DNA of 64,000 nt from Bradyrhizobium sp. AUGA SZCCT0283 (GCF_018130385.1 NZ_JAFCLU010000001.1:1-64000); one strand, 5' to 3'; counted from the stretch's first letter, positions 15,241 to 24,895 are shown. Numbers and translations: made by a program. The notes: generated from the letters alone by a model not told the origin.

Positions 15241-17322
15241 ATGACTTCATTAGCTGGGTGGCGGCAGGCACTCGAATCTGCCGTGATGGCAAGCTGCGAC
15301 AACATGGGTCGCACCGGGAATGTCCGCACTGTGAACCGCAAGCGCCGATCTCTGGAACATGCGCTGGCCGGCGCCGCGTTCGGCGCGCTGGCGCTCGGCA
15401 GCCCGGCTGTTGCGGCCGACATGCCGCTCAAGGCCCCCTATCTTCGGCCAGCGTTCGACTGGAGCGGCTTCTACATCGGCGGGCATACCGGCTACCACCG
15501 CGGCTCGTCGATCGCGACGCTTACCGACCCCGCCATCACGACGACCAACAGCGTGGTCAGCGGCCTGATCGGCGGCGTGCAGGCCGGATATAATTATCGC
15601 CTCTCCTCAGGGATTTTGTTCGGCGTCGAAGCCGATCTTACCTTCCCAAACTATTTGCCGTCCAACCATGTGGTCTCCAAGTTCGTAACCGCGCGCTCGG
15701 ATGCCGAGGAGCGATGGGACTATGTCGGCACCGTGCGCGGCCGCGTCGGCTACGCCAGCGGGCCGTGGCTCGCTTACGCCACCGGTGGATTCGCCTGGGC
15801 CGGCGAACGCTTCCTCAACATACCGGCCGGCGTCGATGTCGAGGAAAAGCATATCAACGTCCGGCCGGGGTGGGCGGCCGGCGCGGGACTGGAATATGCG
15901 TTCGCGCCGCACTGGAGCGTGAGGCTTGAATATCTCTACGCCCAGTTCGGAAAAGCCGATGTCCGCCTTCCGTCGGGAACGCAGTTCAGTTCGACACTCG
16001 ACTTCCAGTCGCTTCGCCTTGGCCTCAATCGCAAGGTCGATTGGGCTGGATCGAAGAGCTGGACACCGAAGACAGACCTGACCGATACCGAATCCGACCG
16101 CTGGGAAATTCATGGCCAGACCACCTATCTGGGTCAGGGCTATCCGGCATTCCGCGCGCCCTATACCGGCACCAACAGCCTGACCCCGGCGCGGCAGTAT
16201 CAGGCCACCTGGAGCAACAGCCTCTATCTGAACGCCCGGCTCTGGGAAGGCGGCGAGGTCTATTACAATCCCGAACTGCTGCAGGGGTTCGGTTTGAGCG
16301 ACACCGTCGGCCTTGCCGGATTTTCCAGCGGCGAGGCGCAGAAGTCGAACTTCCCCTACCCGCACTACAACACCTCGCGGCTATACGTGCGCCAGACCTT
16401 CGGGTTTGGCGGCGAGCAGGAAGAACTCGCCAGCGGGCAGCAACAGCTTGCCGGCAAGGTCGACGTCAACAGGCTGACGCTGCAGGCGGGCAAGTTCTCG
16501 GTCGGCGATGTCTTTGACGGCAACGCCTATGCCAAGGATACCCGCCGGGATTTCATGAACTGGTCGATCTGGGCCCCCGGCGCGTTCGACTATGCCGCCG
16601 ACAAGCTCGGGCTCACCTACGGCATGACCGCCGAGCTCAACCAGAAGAATTGGGCATTGCGCGGCGGCTATTTCCTGATGGGCGCGGTATCCAACTCCAA
16701 CAATTTCGATACGCAGGTATTCCGCCGCGGCCAGTATGTGGCCGAACTGGAGACGCGGTACACGCTGTTCTCCCGTCCGGGCAAGCTGCGCACCATCGGC
16801 TGGTTGAGCAGCGCCAATTCCGGCAGCTATCGCGACACGCTGAACGATCCGGCGCTCAATCTCGATATTTCGCTGACGCGCACGGGCCGCCCCAAATACG
16901 GCTACGTCGTCAACGTCGAGCAGTCCGTCACGGATGACATCGGCCTGTTCGGCCGCTGGAGCTGGAACGACGGCAAGACCGAAATCATGTCGTTCACCGA
17001 CATCGATGCGTCCTTGTCGCTCGGCACCTCGATCAAGGGCACAAAATGGGGTCGCCCGGACGACGTGATCGGACTGGCCGGCGCGGTCAACGCACTGTCG
17101 CGCGATCATCGTGACTTCCTTGCCGCCGGCGGGCTCGGCCCGCTGATCGGCGACGGGCAGCTCAATTACCGCAAGGAACGCATCCTAGAAACCTACTACG
17201 CCTATGCGCTCAACAAGCAGATCACACTGACGGCGGACTACCAGTTCGTCACCAATCCCGCGTACAATGCCGACCGCGGCCCGGTCCATGTGTTCTCCGG
17301 GAGGCTGCACGGAGAGTTCTAG
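15241..17322 (+). CDS. Chimeric outer-membrane protein: Omp25-like barrel fused to OprB-like carbohydrate porin
   Basis: About 690 residues. After a signal region ending SPAVAADMPLKAP, residues ~75-265 match the Omp25/31-type barrel: FDWSGFYIGGHTGY, GGVQAGYNYR, GRVGYASGPWLAYATGGFA and LEYLYAQFG. From ~290 on (ESDRWEIHGQTTYLGQGYP, then EGGEVYYNPELLQGFGLS and a terminal HVFSGRLHGEF) it matches OprB-type sugar porins and ends in the C-terminal Phe typical of barrels. Two full barrels in one chain would be odd; both signatures are clear. The start is uncertain: ATG 15241, or a later ATG (15304) or GTG giving a shorter signal peptide. Confidence 0.75.
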   Translation: MTSLAGWRQALESAVMASCDNMGRTGNVRTVNRKRRSLEHALAGAAFGALALGSPAVAADMPLKAPYLRPAFDWSGFYIGGHTGYHRGSSIATLTDPAITTTNSVVSGLIGGVQAGYNYRLSSGILFGVEADLTFPNYLPSNHVVSKFVTARSDAEERWDYVGTVRGRVGYASGPWLAYATGGFAWAGERFLNIPAGVDVEEKHINVRPGWAAGAGLEYAFAPHWSVRLEYLYAQFGKADVRLPSGTQFSSTLDFQSLRLGLNRKVDWAGSKSWTPKTDLTDTESDRWEIHGQTTYLGQGYPAFRAPYTGTNSLTPARQYQATWSNSLYLNARLWEGGEVYYNPELLQGFGLSDTVGLAGFSSGEAQKSNFPYPHYNTSRLYVRQTFGFGGEQEELASGQQQLAGKVDVNRLTLQAGKFSVGDVFDGNAYAKDTRRDFMNWSIWAPGAFDYAADKLGLTYGMTAELNQKNWALRGGYFLMGAVSNSNNFDTQVFRRGQYVAELETRYTLFSRPGKLRTIGWLSSANSGSYRDTLNDPALNLDISLTRTGRPKYGYVVNVEQSVTDDIGLFGRWSWNDGKTEIMSFTDIDASLSLGTSIKGTKWGRPDDVIGLAGAVNALSRDHRDFLAAGGLGPLIGDGQLNYRKERILETYYAYALNKQITLTADYQFVTNPAYNADRGPVHVFSGRLHGEF

Positions 17323-17340
17323 TGCCCCCTGAGGCACCCC

Positions 17341-17691
17341 ATGCTGTATTTTGTGATCAAATGTGCGTTGTCCGGCATCATCATCGCGGCGGTGTCGGAA
17401 ATCGCCAAGCGCAGCCCGGCGTTCGGCGCGCTCGTCGTGTCGCTGCCGCTGCTTTCGCTGTTGAGCTTCCTCTGGCTCTGGCGTGACACCGGCGATGCGG
17501 AGCGCATTGCCGGTGTCGCGGAAACGACGTTCTGGTACGTGCTGCCGTCGCTGCCGCTGTTCCTGATATTGCCGGCGATGCTGAGGGCGGGCGCAGGCTT
17601 CTGGCCCAGCCTAGCGGCGAGCTGCGCGGTAACGGTGATCCTCTACTTCATCACCGCCTGGGTGCTCGCCAGGTTCGGCATCCATCTCTGA
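17341..17691 (+). CDS. DUF3147-family membrane protein
   Basis: A 116-residue protein with four membrane helices and the family pattern FVIKCALSGIIIAAVSEIAKRS, VSLPLLSLLSFLWLW, and LPSLPLFLILPAML. DUF3147 proteins are small integral inner-membrane proteins of unknown function. It begins 18 bases after the porin stop. Its last 81 bases overlap the 3' end of the convergent czcA-like gene. Confidence 0.8.
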   Translation: MLYFVIKCALSGIIIAAVSEIAKRSPAFGALVVSLPLLSLLSFLWLWRDTGDAERIAGVAETTFWYVLPSLPLFLILPAMLRAGAGFWPSLAASCAVTVILYFITAWVLARFGIHL

Positions 17692-20600
17692 AACGGTAGG
17701 CTTTCCCGGCCCCGCACTTTTCGCTTCCGCACCGACCAGACGGTAGAGCGCCGGCAGCACGAACAGGGTCAGGAACGTCGCCGTAATCAGCCCGCCGATC
17801 ACGACGGTTGCCAGCGGCTTCTGAACCTCCGCGCCGGTGCCGGTGGCCAGCGCCATCGGGATGAAACCGACGGAGGCCACCAGGGCCGTCATGGCAACCG
17901 GTCTCAACCTCGTGACCGCGCCCTCGATGATCGCCTCCCGCGCAGGCTGGCCGCGCTCGATGAGCTGCTTGATGAAGGTCAGCATCACCAGCCCGTTGAG
18001 CACGGCAACGCCGGACAATGCGATGAAGCCCACCGCGGCCGAGACCGAGAACGGCATGCCGCGCAGCCAGACCGCCACGATGCCTCCCGACAGCGCGAGC
18101 GGCACCGCGCTGAAAACCAGCAGCGCGTCGCGCCCGGAGCCCAGCGCTGCGAACAGGATCAGGAAGATCATCGCAAAGCAGGCGGGCACTACGATAGCCA
18201 GGCGCTGCCGCGCCGAGGTGAGGTTCTCGAACTGCCCTCCCCAGGCGATCCAGTATCCGGGCGGAAGCTTTACGCCTTGCGAAATCTTCTCCTGGGCTTC
18301 GCGCACCACCGAGCCGATGTCCCGGCCGCGCACGTTCGCCGTCACCACGACGCGGCGCTTTCCGTTTTCGCGGCTGACCTGGTTGGGCCCCTCCGTGAAC
18401 GTCAGCGAGGCCACGTCGCGCAGGGGAATCGTCATGCGCGACGGCGCCCCGCCCTCGCCCGGCAGCGGCACCGGAAGGCCGAGGATCACGTCGGCATTGG
18501 CGCGCAGCGCATCCGGTAGCCGGACCACGATCTGGAAACGGCGGTCGCCCTCGAATACCAGCCCGGCCTCCCGCCCGCCGATCGCGGTACCGATCACGTC
18601 CTGAACGGCGGCAATGCTCAGGCCCCGCCGCGATATCTCCTTCTTGTCGATGCCGATTTCGATGAACGGCAGCCCCGTCACCTGCTCCACCCTGACGTCC
18701 TGGGCGCCGCCGATGCCCCGCAACACGCCGGCCACCTCGTTCGCGGATTTCAGCATCGGCTCGAACTCGTCGCCGAATATCTTGACCGCGATATCCTCGC
18801 GAACACCGGCGATCAGCTCGTTGAAGCGCATCTGGATCGGCTGGGAGAAGCTGAAACTGGTGCCCGCCAGCTTCTGCAGTTCGGATTCCAAACGTTCGAT
18901 CAGCTCCGCCTTTGTCATCGACGGATCGGGCCATTCCGCCTGCGGCTTCAGGATGACGTAAGCGTCCGCCGCGTTCGGCGGCATCGGATCGGCGGCGATG
19001 TCGGGCGTGCCGACGCGAGAGAACACGAATGCCACTTCGCGAAACTTCGAAACGGACCGTTCGAGATCGAGTTGCATGGCCTGCGATTGGGCCAGCGAGG
19101 CGCTGGGAATCCGCCGCGCCTCGACCACGATGTTCTTTTCGTCGAGCGTCGGGTTGAACTCCTGCCCGAGCGACAGAAACACCATGACGCTCAGCGCAAA
19201 GACCGCCGCGCCGGTAGCCAGCACGAGGCCCGGCACCTTCAACGACCGCGTGAGCGCCGACCGGTAAAGATCGGCAAGCCCGCGCACCAGCCTGTTCGGC
19301 TTTTCCTGCACACGTCCGGTGACGGCGATCGCTATCATTGCCGGAACGAATGTCAGCGAGAGCACGAACGCCGAGAGCAAGGCGATGATGACGGTCAGCG
19401 CCATCGGCTCGAACATCTTGCCTTCGACGCCGGAAAACGTCAGCAGCGGGACGTAGACCAGCATGATCACCGCCTGCCCGTAGACGGACGGCGCAACCAT
19501 CTCCTTGGCGGCGAGCCGCACGGTCTCCAGCCGCTCCGGAACATCGAGCTGGCGGCCGAGCTGGTGCTGCCGGTTGGCCAGGTGCCGGAGACAATTTTCG
19601 GTGATGATGACGGCGCCGTCGACGATCAGGCCGAAATCGATCGCGCCGAGACTCATCAGGTTCGCGCTGACCCTGGCCTGCAGCATGCCGGTGACCGTCA
19701 ACAGCATCGCGGCCGGAATCACCAGCGCCGTGATCAATGCCGCGCGAAAGTTGCCGAGCAGCGCGAACAGAATGACGACGACGAGGAGCGCGCCCTCCGA
19801 CAGGTTCTGGGCCACCGTGTAGATGGTGGCGTCGACCAGTTGCGTCCGGTTCAGCACCGTCTTTGCGACGATCCCGGGCGGCAGCGCCTTGCTGATCTGT
19901 TCGATCTTGGCAGCCGCGGCGGCGGACACCGTCCGGCTGTTGCCGCCGACCAGCATCAGCGCAGTACCGAGCACGACCTCGTGCCCGTCGAGGCTGGCAC
20001 TGCCGGTCCGCAGTTCGCGCCCGATCGACACCTCGGCCAGATCCTTCACCCGCAGCGGCGTGTCGCCGCGGGTGGCGACGACGATCTCGCCGATCTCGGA
20101 GATATCTTCGATGCGCCCGGCGGCCCGCACGACATAGTTCTCGCCGTTGCGCTCGACATAATTCGCGCCGCGGCTGGCATTGTTGGCCTCCACCGCCTTG
20201 ACGATGTCGGCGAACGAGATGCCGTAGGCGACCGACTTGGCCGGATCCGGCGCAATCTGATACTGCTTGACATAGCCGCCGATGGCGTCGGCCCCGGCGA
20301 TGCCCGGCACCGTCCGCATCTGCGGGCGGATGATCCAGTCCTGCACCGTGCGCAAATAGACCGCGCGCTCGAAATCGTCGCGCAGATGCCGGCCTTCCGG
20401 CGTGAGATAGCTGCCGTCGCTCTGCCAACCCGGCTTGCCATCGGCGACCGGCGTATCCTTTGGCGGCTTCTGGTATTCGACCGCCCACCAGTATACTTCG
20501 CCCAGTCCCGTCGAGATCGGACCGAGCCTGACCTCGGCCTCGGGCGGAAGCGATCGCCGGATCTCCTGCAGACGCTCATTCACCTGCTGCCGCGCGAAGT

Positions 20601-20913
20601 AAATGCTGGTCTTGTCGCTGAATACCGCCGTCACCTGGGCAAAGCCGTTGCGGGAGAACGAGCGCGTGTATTCGAGGGTCGGCGTGCCGGCCAGGATATT
20701 TTCGATCTGGAACGTGATCTGCTTTTCCATCTCGACCGGCGTCAGCGCCGGTGCGATGGCATTGATCTGCACCTGGTTGTTGGTCACGTCAGGCACGGCG
20801 TCGATCGGCAGCTTGTTGAGCGACCAGACGCCAAGGGCGCAGGCGACGCCGGTCAAGAGCACGACGAACCAGCGGTTGCGGACCGAAAGGTCGAGGATTT
20901 TCTCGATCATCAC
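17611..20913 (-). CDS. CzcA/CusA-family heavy-metal RND efflux pump
   Basis: A 1100-residue RND transporter of the heavy-metal (HME) class: short N-terminal cytosolic part (LDLSVRNRWFVVLLTG), first helix, porter domain with APALTPVEMEKQITFQIE, helix 4 FGLIVDGAVIITEN with the proton-relay Asp, a second repeat and a C-terminal FVLPALYRL. It exports divalent cations such as Co/Zn/Cd or Cu/Ag across the envelope; the metal cannot be read safely. The C-terminal tail past FVLPALYRL is about 45 residues longer than usual and runs into the convergent DUF3147 gene. It overlaps the adaptor gene by 4 bases (ATGA). Confidence 0.9.
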   Translation of the reverse strand: MMIEKILDLSVRNRWFVVLLTGVACALGVWSLNKLPIDAVPDVTNNQVQINAIAPALTPVEMEKQITFQIENILAGTPTLEYTRSFSRNGFAQVTAVFSDKTSIYFARQQVNERLQEIRRSLPPEAEVRLGPISTGLGEVYWWAVEYQKPPKDTPVADGKPGWQSDGSYLTPEGRHLRDDFERAVYLRTVQDWIIRPQMRTVPGIAGADAIGGYVKQYQIAPDPAKSVAYGISFADIVKAVEANNASRGANYVERNGENYVVRAAGRIEDISEIGEIVVATRGDTPLRVKDLAEVSIGRELRTGSASLDGHEVVLGTALMLVGGNSRTVSAAAAAKIEQISKALPPGIVAKTVLNRTQLVDATIYTVAQNLSEGALLVVVILFALLGNFRAALITALVIPAAMLLTVTGMLQARVSANLMSLGAIDFGLIVDGAVIITENCLRHLANRQHQLGRQLDVPERLETVRLAAKEMVAPSVYGQAVIMLVYVPLLTFSGVEGKMFEPMALTVIIALLSAFVLSLTFVPAMIAIAVTGRVQEKPNRLVRGLADLYRSALTRSLKVPGLVLATGAAVFALSVMVFLSLGQEFNPTLDEKNIVVEARRIPSASLAQSQAMQLDLERSVSKFREVAFVFSRVGTPDIAADPMPPNAADAYVILKPQAEWPDPSMTKAELIERLESELQKLAGTSFSFSQPIQMRFNELIAGVREDIAVKIFGDEFEPMLKSANEVAGVLRGIGGAQDVRVEQVTGLPFIEIGIDKKEISRRGLSIAAVQDVIGTAIGGREAGLVFEGDRRFQIVVRLPDALRANADVILGLPVPLPGEGGAPSRMTIPLRDVASLTFTEGPNQVSRENGKRRVVVTANVRGRDIGSVVREAQEKISQGVKLPPGYWIAWGGQFENLTSARQRLAIVVPACFAMIFLILFAALGSGRDALLVFSAVPLALSGGIVAVWLRGMPFSVSAAVGFIALSGVAVLNGLVMLTFIKQLIERGQPAREAIIEGAVTRLRPVAMTALVASVGFIPMALATGTGAEVQKPLATVVIGGLITATFLTLFVLPALYRLVGAEAKSAGPGKPTVSEMDAEPGEHPGGDEVEDHRYRAARR

Positions 20914-22073
20914 TCGTCCGCCTTTGCTTTTCCGAGATCGGACTTCAGGACAAACGTGTTGAGGACGGCGACGATCTCACCCGGCTTGAGGCCGCCCAGC
21001 ACCTCGACAGCATCCTCGGTCATGGCGCCCGCCTGCACCGCACGGGCTTCAAACCCCTCCGGCACCTGCACGAATGCCGTCAGCTTTCCATCAACGGTCT
21101 GGATCGAACTTCTCGGCAGCAGCAGCGGAACGGAGCGCCGGTCGACCGGAATGCTTGCACCGACGAAAGATCCCGGACGCCAGCGTCCGTCCGTGTTGTC
21201 GAGCGAGACGATGACCCGCGTCGTCCTCGTCTCCTTGCTCACCATCGGGCTGATGAAGATGGTCTTGCCGACCGCCTTTGCGCGCGCCGAGTCCTCGATC
21301 GCGATGGCATCGCCCTCCTTCAGCAGCGCAAGGTCCGGCGCCGAGGCGACGAGTTCAACCCAGACCGACGACAGATCGGCGACGACATAAATCTCCTTCT
21401 CCTGCTGGTCGCCGCCGACCGGCGCGCCGAGATCGACCCGCCGCTCGATCACCCGGCCGGCGATCGGCGAGCGCAGCGCATAGCGTCGCAGGTTCGCGAC
21501 CGGTTGTTTCGGAAGCTCTGCGATCTCCGCCTCGTCGACATCCAGCGCCGAGAGTTTCTGACGCGCCAGATCGTGCCGCAGCTTCGACAGGGAGAATGCG
21601 TTCTCGGCGCGGAGGAATTGCTGCTCGGCGGATATCTTCTTCTCAAACAGCGACCGCTCGCGCTCGAACAGAGTCGTTTGCAGCTCGAGATTGGCCCCTG
21701 CCGTCAGGAATTCGCTCTTGGCGTCGGCGACTTCGCGGCTTTCCAGGAAGGCAACCACCTCGCCCTTTTGCACCACATCGCCGAGGCGTTTGCGCAACTC
21801 GACCACGGTGCCGGTCACCTTCGCCGGCACATGACCGATCCGATCGGAGTCCATGGTGACGTTGCCCGGGACGCGCACGGTTCGCGAGAGCGTGCCCGGC
21901 CCGACCGGCGCCACCTCGATGCGCAAGGCGGCGATCTGTTCGGTTGACAGTTTGATGAGGCCTTCGCGGCCAGGCTGGCTTTCAGGCGCAGCCGAGACCG
22001 GCTGCATGCACGCCAAGCCGAGCGCCAAGCCAAACCCCAAGCCGAGGGCTGACAACTTCCTTGATATCGACAT
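20910..22073 (-). CDS. CzcB-like periplasmic adaptor (membrane fusion protein)
   Basis: A 387-residue protein with an N-terminal signal (LALGLACMQPVSAAP), a lipoyl-like half GHVPAKVTGTVVELRKRLGD, a coiled-coil hairpin of about 80 residues, the return strand YALRSPIAGRVIERRVDLG and a beta-barrel domain. It bridges the RND pump below to an outer-membrane factor. No CzcC/TolC-like gene is present nearby, so the outer channel must come from elsewhere. It leads the two-gene efflux operon. Confidence 0.88.
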   Translation of the reverse strand: MSISRKLSALGLGFGLALGLACMQPVSAAPESQPGREGLIKLSTEQIAALRIEVAPVGPGTLSRTVRVPGNVTMDSDRIGHVPAKVTGTVVELRKRLGDVVQKGEVVAFLESREVADAKSEFLTAGANLELQTTLFERERSLFEKKISAEQQFLRAENAFSLSKLRHDLARQKLSALDVDEAEIAELPKQPVANLRRYALRSPIAGRVIERRVDLGAPVGGDQQEKEIYVVADLSSVWVELVASAPDLALLKEGDAIAIEDSARAKAVGKTIFISPMVSKETRTTRVIVSLDNTDGRWRPGSFVGASIPVDRRSVPLLLPRSSIQTVDGKLTAFVQVPEGFEARAVQAGAMTEDAVEVLGGLKPGEIVAVLNTFVLKSDLGKAKADE

Positions 22074-22192
22074 CTAGATCGTTCCTGCAAGAAAAGCTCG
22101 CACTGCGCGAGTCGTGGCGGATATGCCGACGACCGACGCGGCGCATGGACACCGTTCGAATCCATTCGCTGGGCGCAGACGCGCCAGCCGCT

Positions 22193-22597
22193 TCAGATGC
22201 AGGTGGTTCTTGGGGGACGTTCGGGGGTCGGCTGCGTCAGCCCGTCGACGGACCGGAATGCTGGAAGAGGAACACTCTTCCCTCGCAGTTCAAGGATTGT
22301 GACCGGGGCGTCCACGGCGAGCAGTCCGATTGATCCGATATCGATCGTGTGAAGATGCGGAATGACCTGGTTCTCGTCGTGATCGGGCAGGCCGCAGGAA
22401 CGGTCGTTACCCAGGCAGATAATCGTCGCAACAAGCGGCGAGGCTTGCGCGACTTCGACCTCATGATGAGCGCTCTCGCTCGCGGACACGGCCGCGCTCG
22501 CGCCAAACGACAGGGTCAGCGCGATACAGACTAGAGCCAGCCAGCGTGACCGAAACCCGGCCAGCCCCGGCCTCCTGCGAGGGGCGTTCATCACCAT
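22193..22597 (-). CDS. Small secreted His-containing protein upstream of the czc genes
   Basis: A 134-residue protein with an N-terminal arginine patch, a hydrophobic signal (LALVCIALTLSFGASAAVSA) and a mature part with HH and DH/H-x-H patches (SAHHEVEVAQ, LPDHDENQVIPHLHTID) plus two Cys. I do not recognise the family, but the His residues and placement 119 bp ahead of the metal-efflux operon, same strand, suggest periplasmic metal sensing or chaperoning. ATG 22597 or 22591 begins the signal; the ribosome site is weak. Confidence 0.6.
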   Translation of the reverse strand: MVMNAPRRRPGLAGFRSRWLALVCIALTLSFGASAAVSASESAHHEVEVAQASPLVATIICLGNDRSCGLPDHDENQVIPHLHTIDIGSIGLLAVDAPVTILELRGKSVPLPAFRSVDGLTQPTPERPPRTTCI

Positions 22598-22749
22598 ACA
22601 TATAGATAGTCGGACGAAATCCCACAACGCCGAACTATCGCAGATGCGACAATCCGGAACTGAGGCCCCCAAAATTGCCGCAATCCGGAAACCTTGCCGG
22701 AAGCCATCCTGGCACGATTCAACAGAGCGTGGGGAAACCGCCGGGCTAT

Positions 22750-24381
22750 TCATCCCACCGGCTGGAACGAATCCGTGCGCGCCATCGCCCAGGCGTCGCG
22801 GAAGCGCGGATCCTGGGTGCCTTCGATCAACTCGCCCGGACGCAGTTGCGGATAGAGCTTCGCGAAGGGCATTACCTCGGTGCTCGACGTTCGCTTCGAG
22901 AAGTGGATCGGCCGCAGCTGCTGCGGGTGGTCGAGGCCGGCGGCGGCGAGAAGCTCGGACAGCGCGTGCAGGGTGGCATGATGGTACATGAAGACCCGCT
23001 CGGTCTTGAGCGGCACCACCAGCGCCCGGGCGCGGGAAGGATCCTGCGTGGTCACGCCGGTCGGACAGCGGTCGGTGTGGCAGCTCAAGGACTGGATGCA
23101 GCCGAGAGCGAACATGAAGCCGCGCGCGGAATTGCACCAGTCGGCGCCGATTGCCATGGCGCGCGCCATGTCGAAGGCGGTCGCGATCTTGCCGGCGGCG
23201 CCGATCTTGATGCGGTCGCGCGCATTGATGCCGATCAGCGCGTTGTGGACGAAACTGACGCCCTCGCGCATCGGCATGCCCAGATGATCCATGAACTCCA
23301 GCGGAGCCGCGCCGGTGCCGCCCTCATTGCCGTCGACGACGATGAAATCCGGATAGATGCCGGTCTCCAGCATCGCCTTGCAGATCGCCAGGAATTCCCA
23401 GGGGTGGCCGATACACATCTTGAACCCGGCCGGCTTGCCGCCCGACAGCCTGCGCATCTCGCCGATAAACGCCATCATCTGCAGCGGCGTCGAAAACGCG
23501 CGGTGGGTGGCCGGCGAAATGCAATCCTCGCCCATCGCGACGCCCCGGATTTTGGAGATCTCCTTCGACACCTTGGCTGCCGGCAGCACGCCGCCATGTC
23601 CGGGTTTGGCGCCCTGGCTGATCTTGAGTTCGACCATCTTGATCTGGTCGTCGGCCGCGACGCGGGCGAATTCTTCCGGGTTGAACGAGCCATCACGGTT
23701 GCGGCAGCCGAAATAGCCGGAGCCGATCTCCCAAATGATGTCGCCGCCGTTTTCGCGATGATAGGGACTGACACCGCCCTCGCCGGTATCATGCGCGAAG
23801 CCGCCCTTCCTGGCACCGGTATTCAGCGCACGCACGGCGTTGGGGCTGAGCGCGCCAAAACTCATCGCCGAGATGTTGAAGACCGATGCCGAATACGGCT
23901 TGGTGCAATCCGGGCCGCCGATGGTGACGCGGAATTCCGCGCCGCTACGAGCCTTCGGCGCCACCGAATGATGCATCCATTCGTAACCCTCGCGATAGAC
24001 GTCTTCCTGGGTGCCGAACGGCCGCTTGTCGAGCTGCATCTTGGCGCGCTGATAGACCAGAGCGCGGGTGTCGCGGGAGAACGGCATGCCGTCCTTCTCG
24101 CTCTCGAAGAAGTATTGCCGCATCTCCGGCCTGATCTCTTCGAGCAGGAAACGGATATGCGCGGAGATCGGATAGTTGCGCAGAACGGCATGATTCTTCT
24201 GCAGCAGATCGCGAACGCCGAGCAGCGTGAGCGCGCCGAAAATCATGATCGGGATCAGCAGGATTTCCCACGCCTTCGGGTTGTGGTCGAAAATCCCGAT
24301 GCCGACCAGCAACGCGGTTACGACGGCGCAGATCGTCAGCACAATGAAGCGTGGCGAGAACGGCAGCAGCAGCGTGTCCAT
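22750..24381 (-). CDS. FMN-binding glutamate-synthase-like protein, membrane anchored
   Basis: A 543-residue protein. The first 55 residues hold two membrane helices (FIVLTICAVVTALLVGIGIF and EILLIPIMIFGALTLLG). The rest is the glutamate synthase central/FMN domain: MSFGALSPNAVRALN, EGGVSPYHRENGGDIIWEIG, GAKPGHGGVLPAAKV, then GNEGGTGAAPLEF and the Cys cluster CIQSLSCHTDRCPTG for the 3Fe-4S centre. The amidotransferase domain is absent, so it is not a complete glutamate synthase. Its substrate is unknown. ATG 24381 is chosen as the start of the first helix. Confidence 0.85.
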   Translation of the reverse strand: MDTLLLPFSPRFIVLTICAVVTALLVGIGIFDHNPKAWEILLIPIMIFGALTLLGVRDLLQKNHAVLRNYPISAHIRFLLEEIRPEMRQYFFESEKDGMPFSRDTRALVYQRAKMQLDKRPFGTQEDVYREGYEWMHHSVAPKARSGAEFRVTIGGPDCTKPYSASVFNISAMSFGALSPNAVRALNTGARKGGFAHDTGEGGVSPYHRENGGDIIWEIGSGYFGCRNRDGSFNPEEFARVAADDQIKMVELKISQGAKPGHGGVLPAAKVSKEISKIRGVAMGEDCISPATHRAFSTPLQMMAFIGEMRRLSGGKPAGFKMCIGHPWEFLAICKAMLETGIYPDFIVVDGNEGGTGAAPLEFMDHLGMPMREGVSFVHNALIGINARDRIKIGAAGKIATAFDMARAMAIGADWCNSARGFMFALGCIQSLSCHTDRCPTGVTTQDPSRARALVVPLKTERVFMYHHATLHALSELLAAAGLDHPQQLRPIHFSKRTSSTEVMPFAKLYPQLRPGELIEGTQDPRFRDAWAMARTDSFQPVG

Positions 24382-24551
24382 AGAACCCTCAGCCAAATTA
24401 TCCTTGCCGGCCGGCAGCTTAGTCCAACCGATGCGGCAAGCCCATACGGTATACGGGCCGACGATCGCGGAAGTGACAACGGGCGGCAAAAATATTTGCG
24501 GGTTCGGTCGATCGCTTTTGCAGTGCAGCGTAATGGCGCGGCGTGGGCCGG

Positions 24552-24788
24552 TCAGTGGCTGTGCAGCCGCATCTCGTGCGGAATCTTGCCCTGCCGCAGC
24601 CCATGCTGGGCCAGCCACGCGTCGGTGGAGAGAATGGCGCGGTCGCTATGATCGGCGGTTCGGGAGAAATCGTAGGGTGAGCCCACCAGCCGACATAGCG
24701 GCGGCACCACGAAATACTCGCGGCGCGTTGGCAACCGCCCCGGCGGCGCCTGCAAATACAAAGGCGGTCTTTGCCGGACTGATCTCAT
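24552..24788 (-). pseudogene. Remnant resembling the C-terminus of a DUF3734/patatin-like protein
   Basis: The last ~60 residues of this frame (YFVVPPLCRLVGSPYDFSRT, then DRAILSTDAWLAQHGL and KIPHEMRLHSH) resemble the end of patatin-like phospholipases with a DUF3734 tail. The catalytic part is absent and the frame upstream carries no homology, so this is a leftover. The call rests on recall of the family's C-terminal pattern and is tentative. Confidence 0.4.
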
Positions 24789-24895
24789 CGCGTACCGACA
24801 CGCACCCACTCCCTCATCGTCGCATCGGCAACAGGCCGCGCGACGTACGGGAGTGTTTATAGCAGTGGAGGGATGGGGCGGGCTACTCAAGCAGT

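Noticed and set aside
19072..21390. A 770-codon open frame on the plus strand opposite the CzcAB genes
   Set aside because: It is an antisense shadow caused by high GC third positions; its residues are Arg/Gly/Asp-rich with no motif, while the minus strand has clear RND sequence.
22675..24651. A 658-codon plus-strand frame opposite the glutamate-synthase-like gene
   Set aside because: Shadow frame with no recognisable domain and an unnatural amino acid mix.
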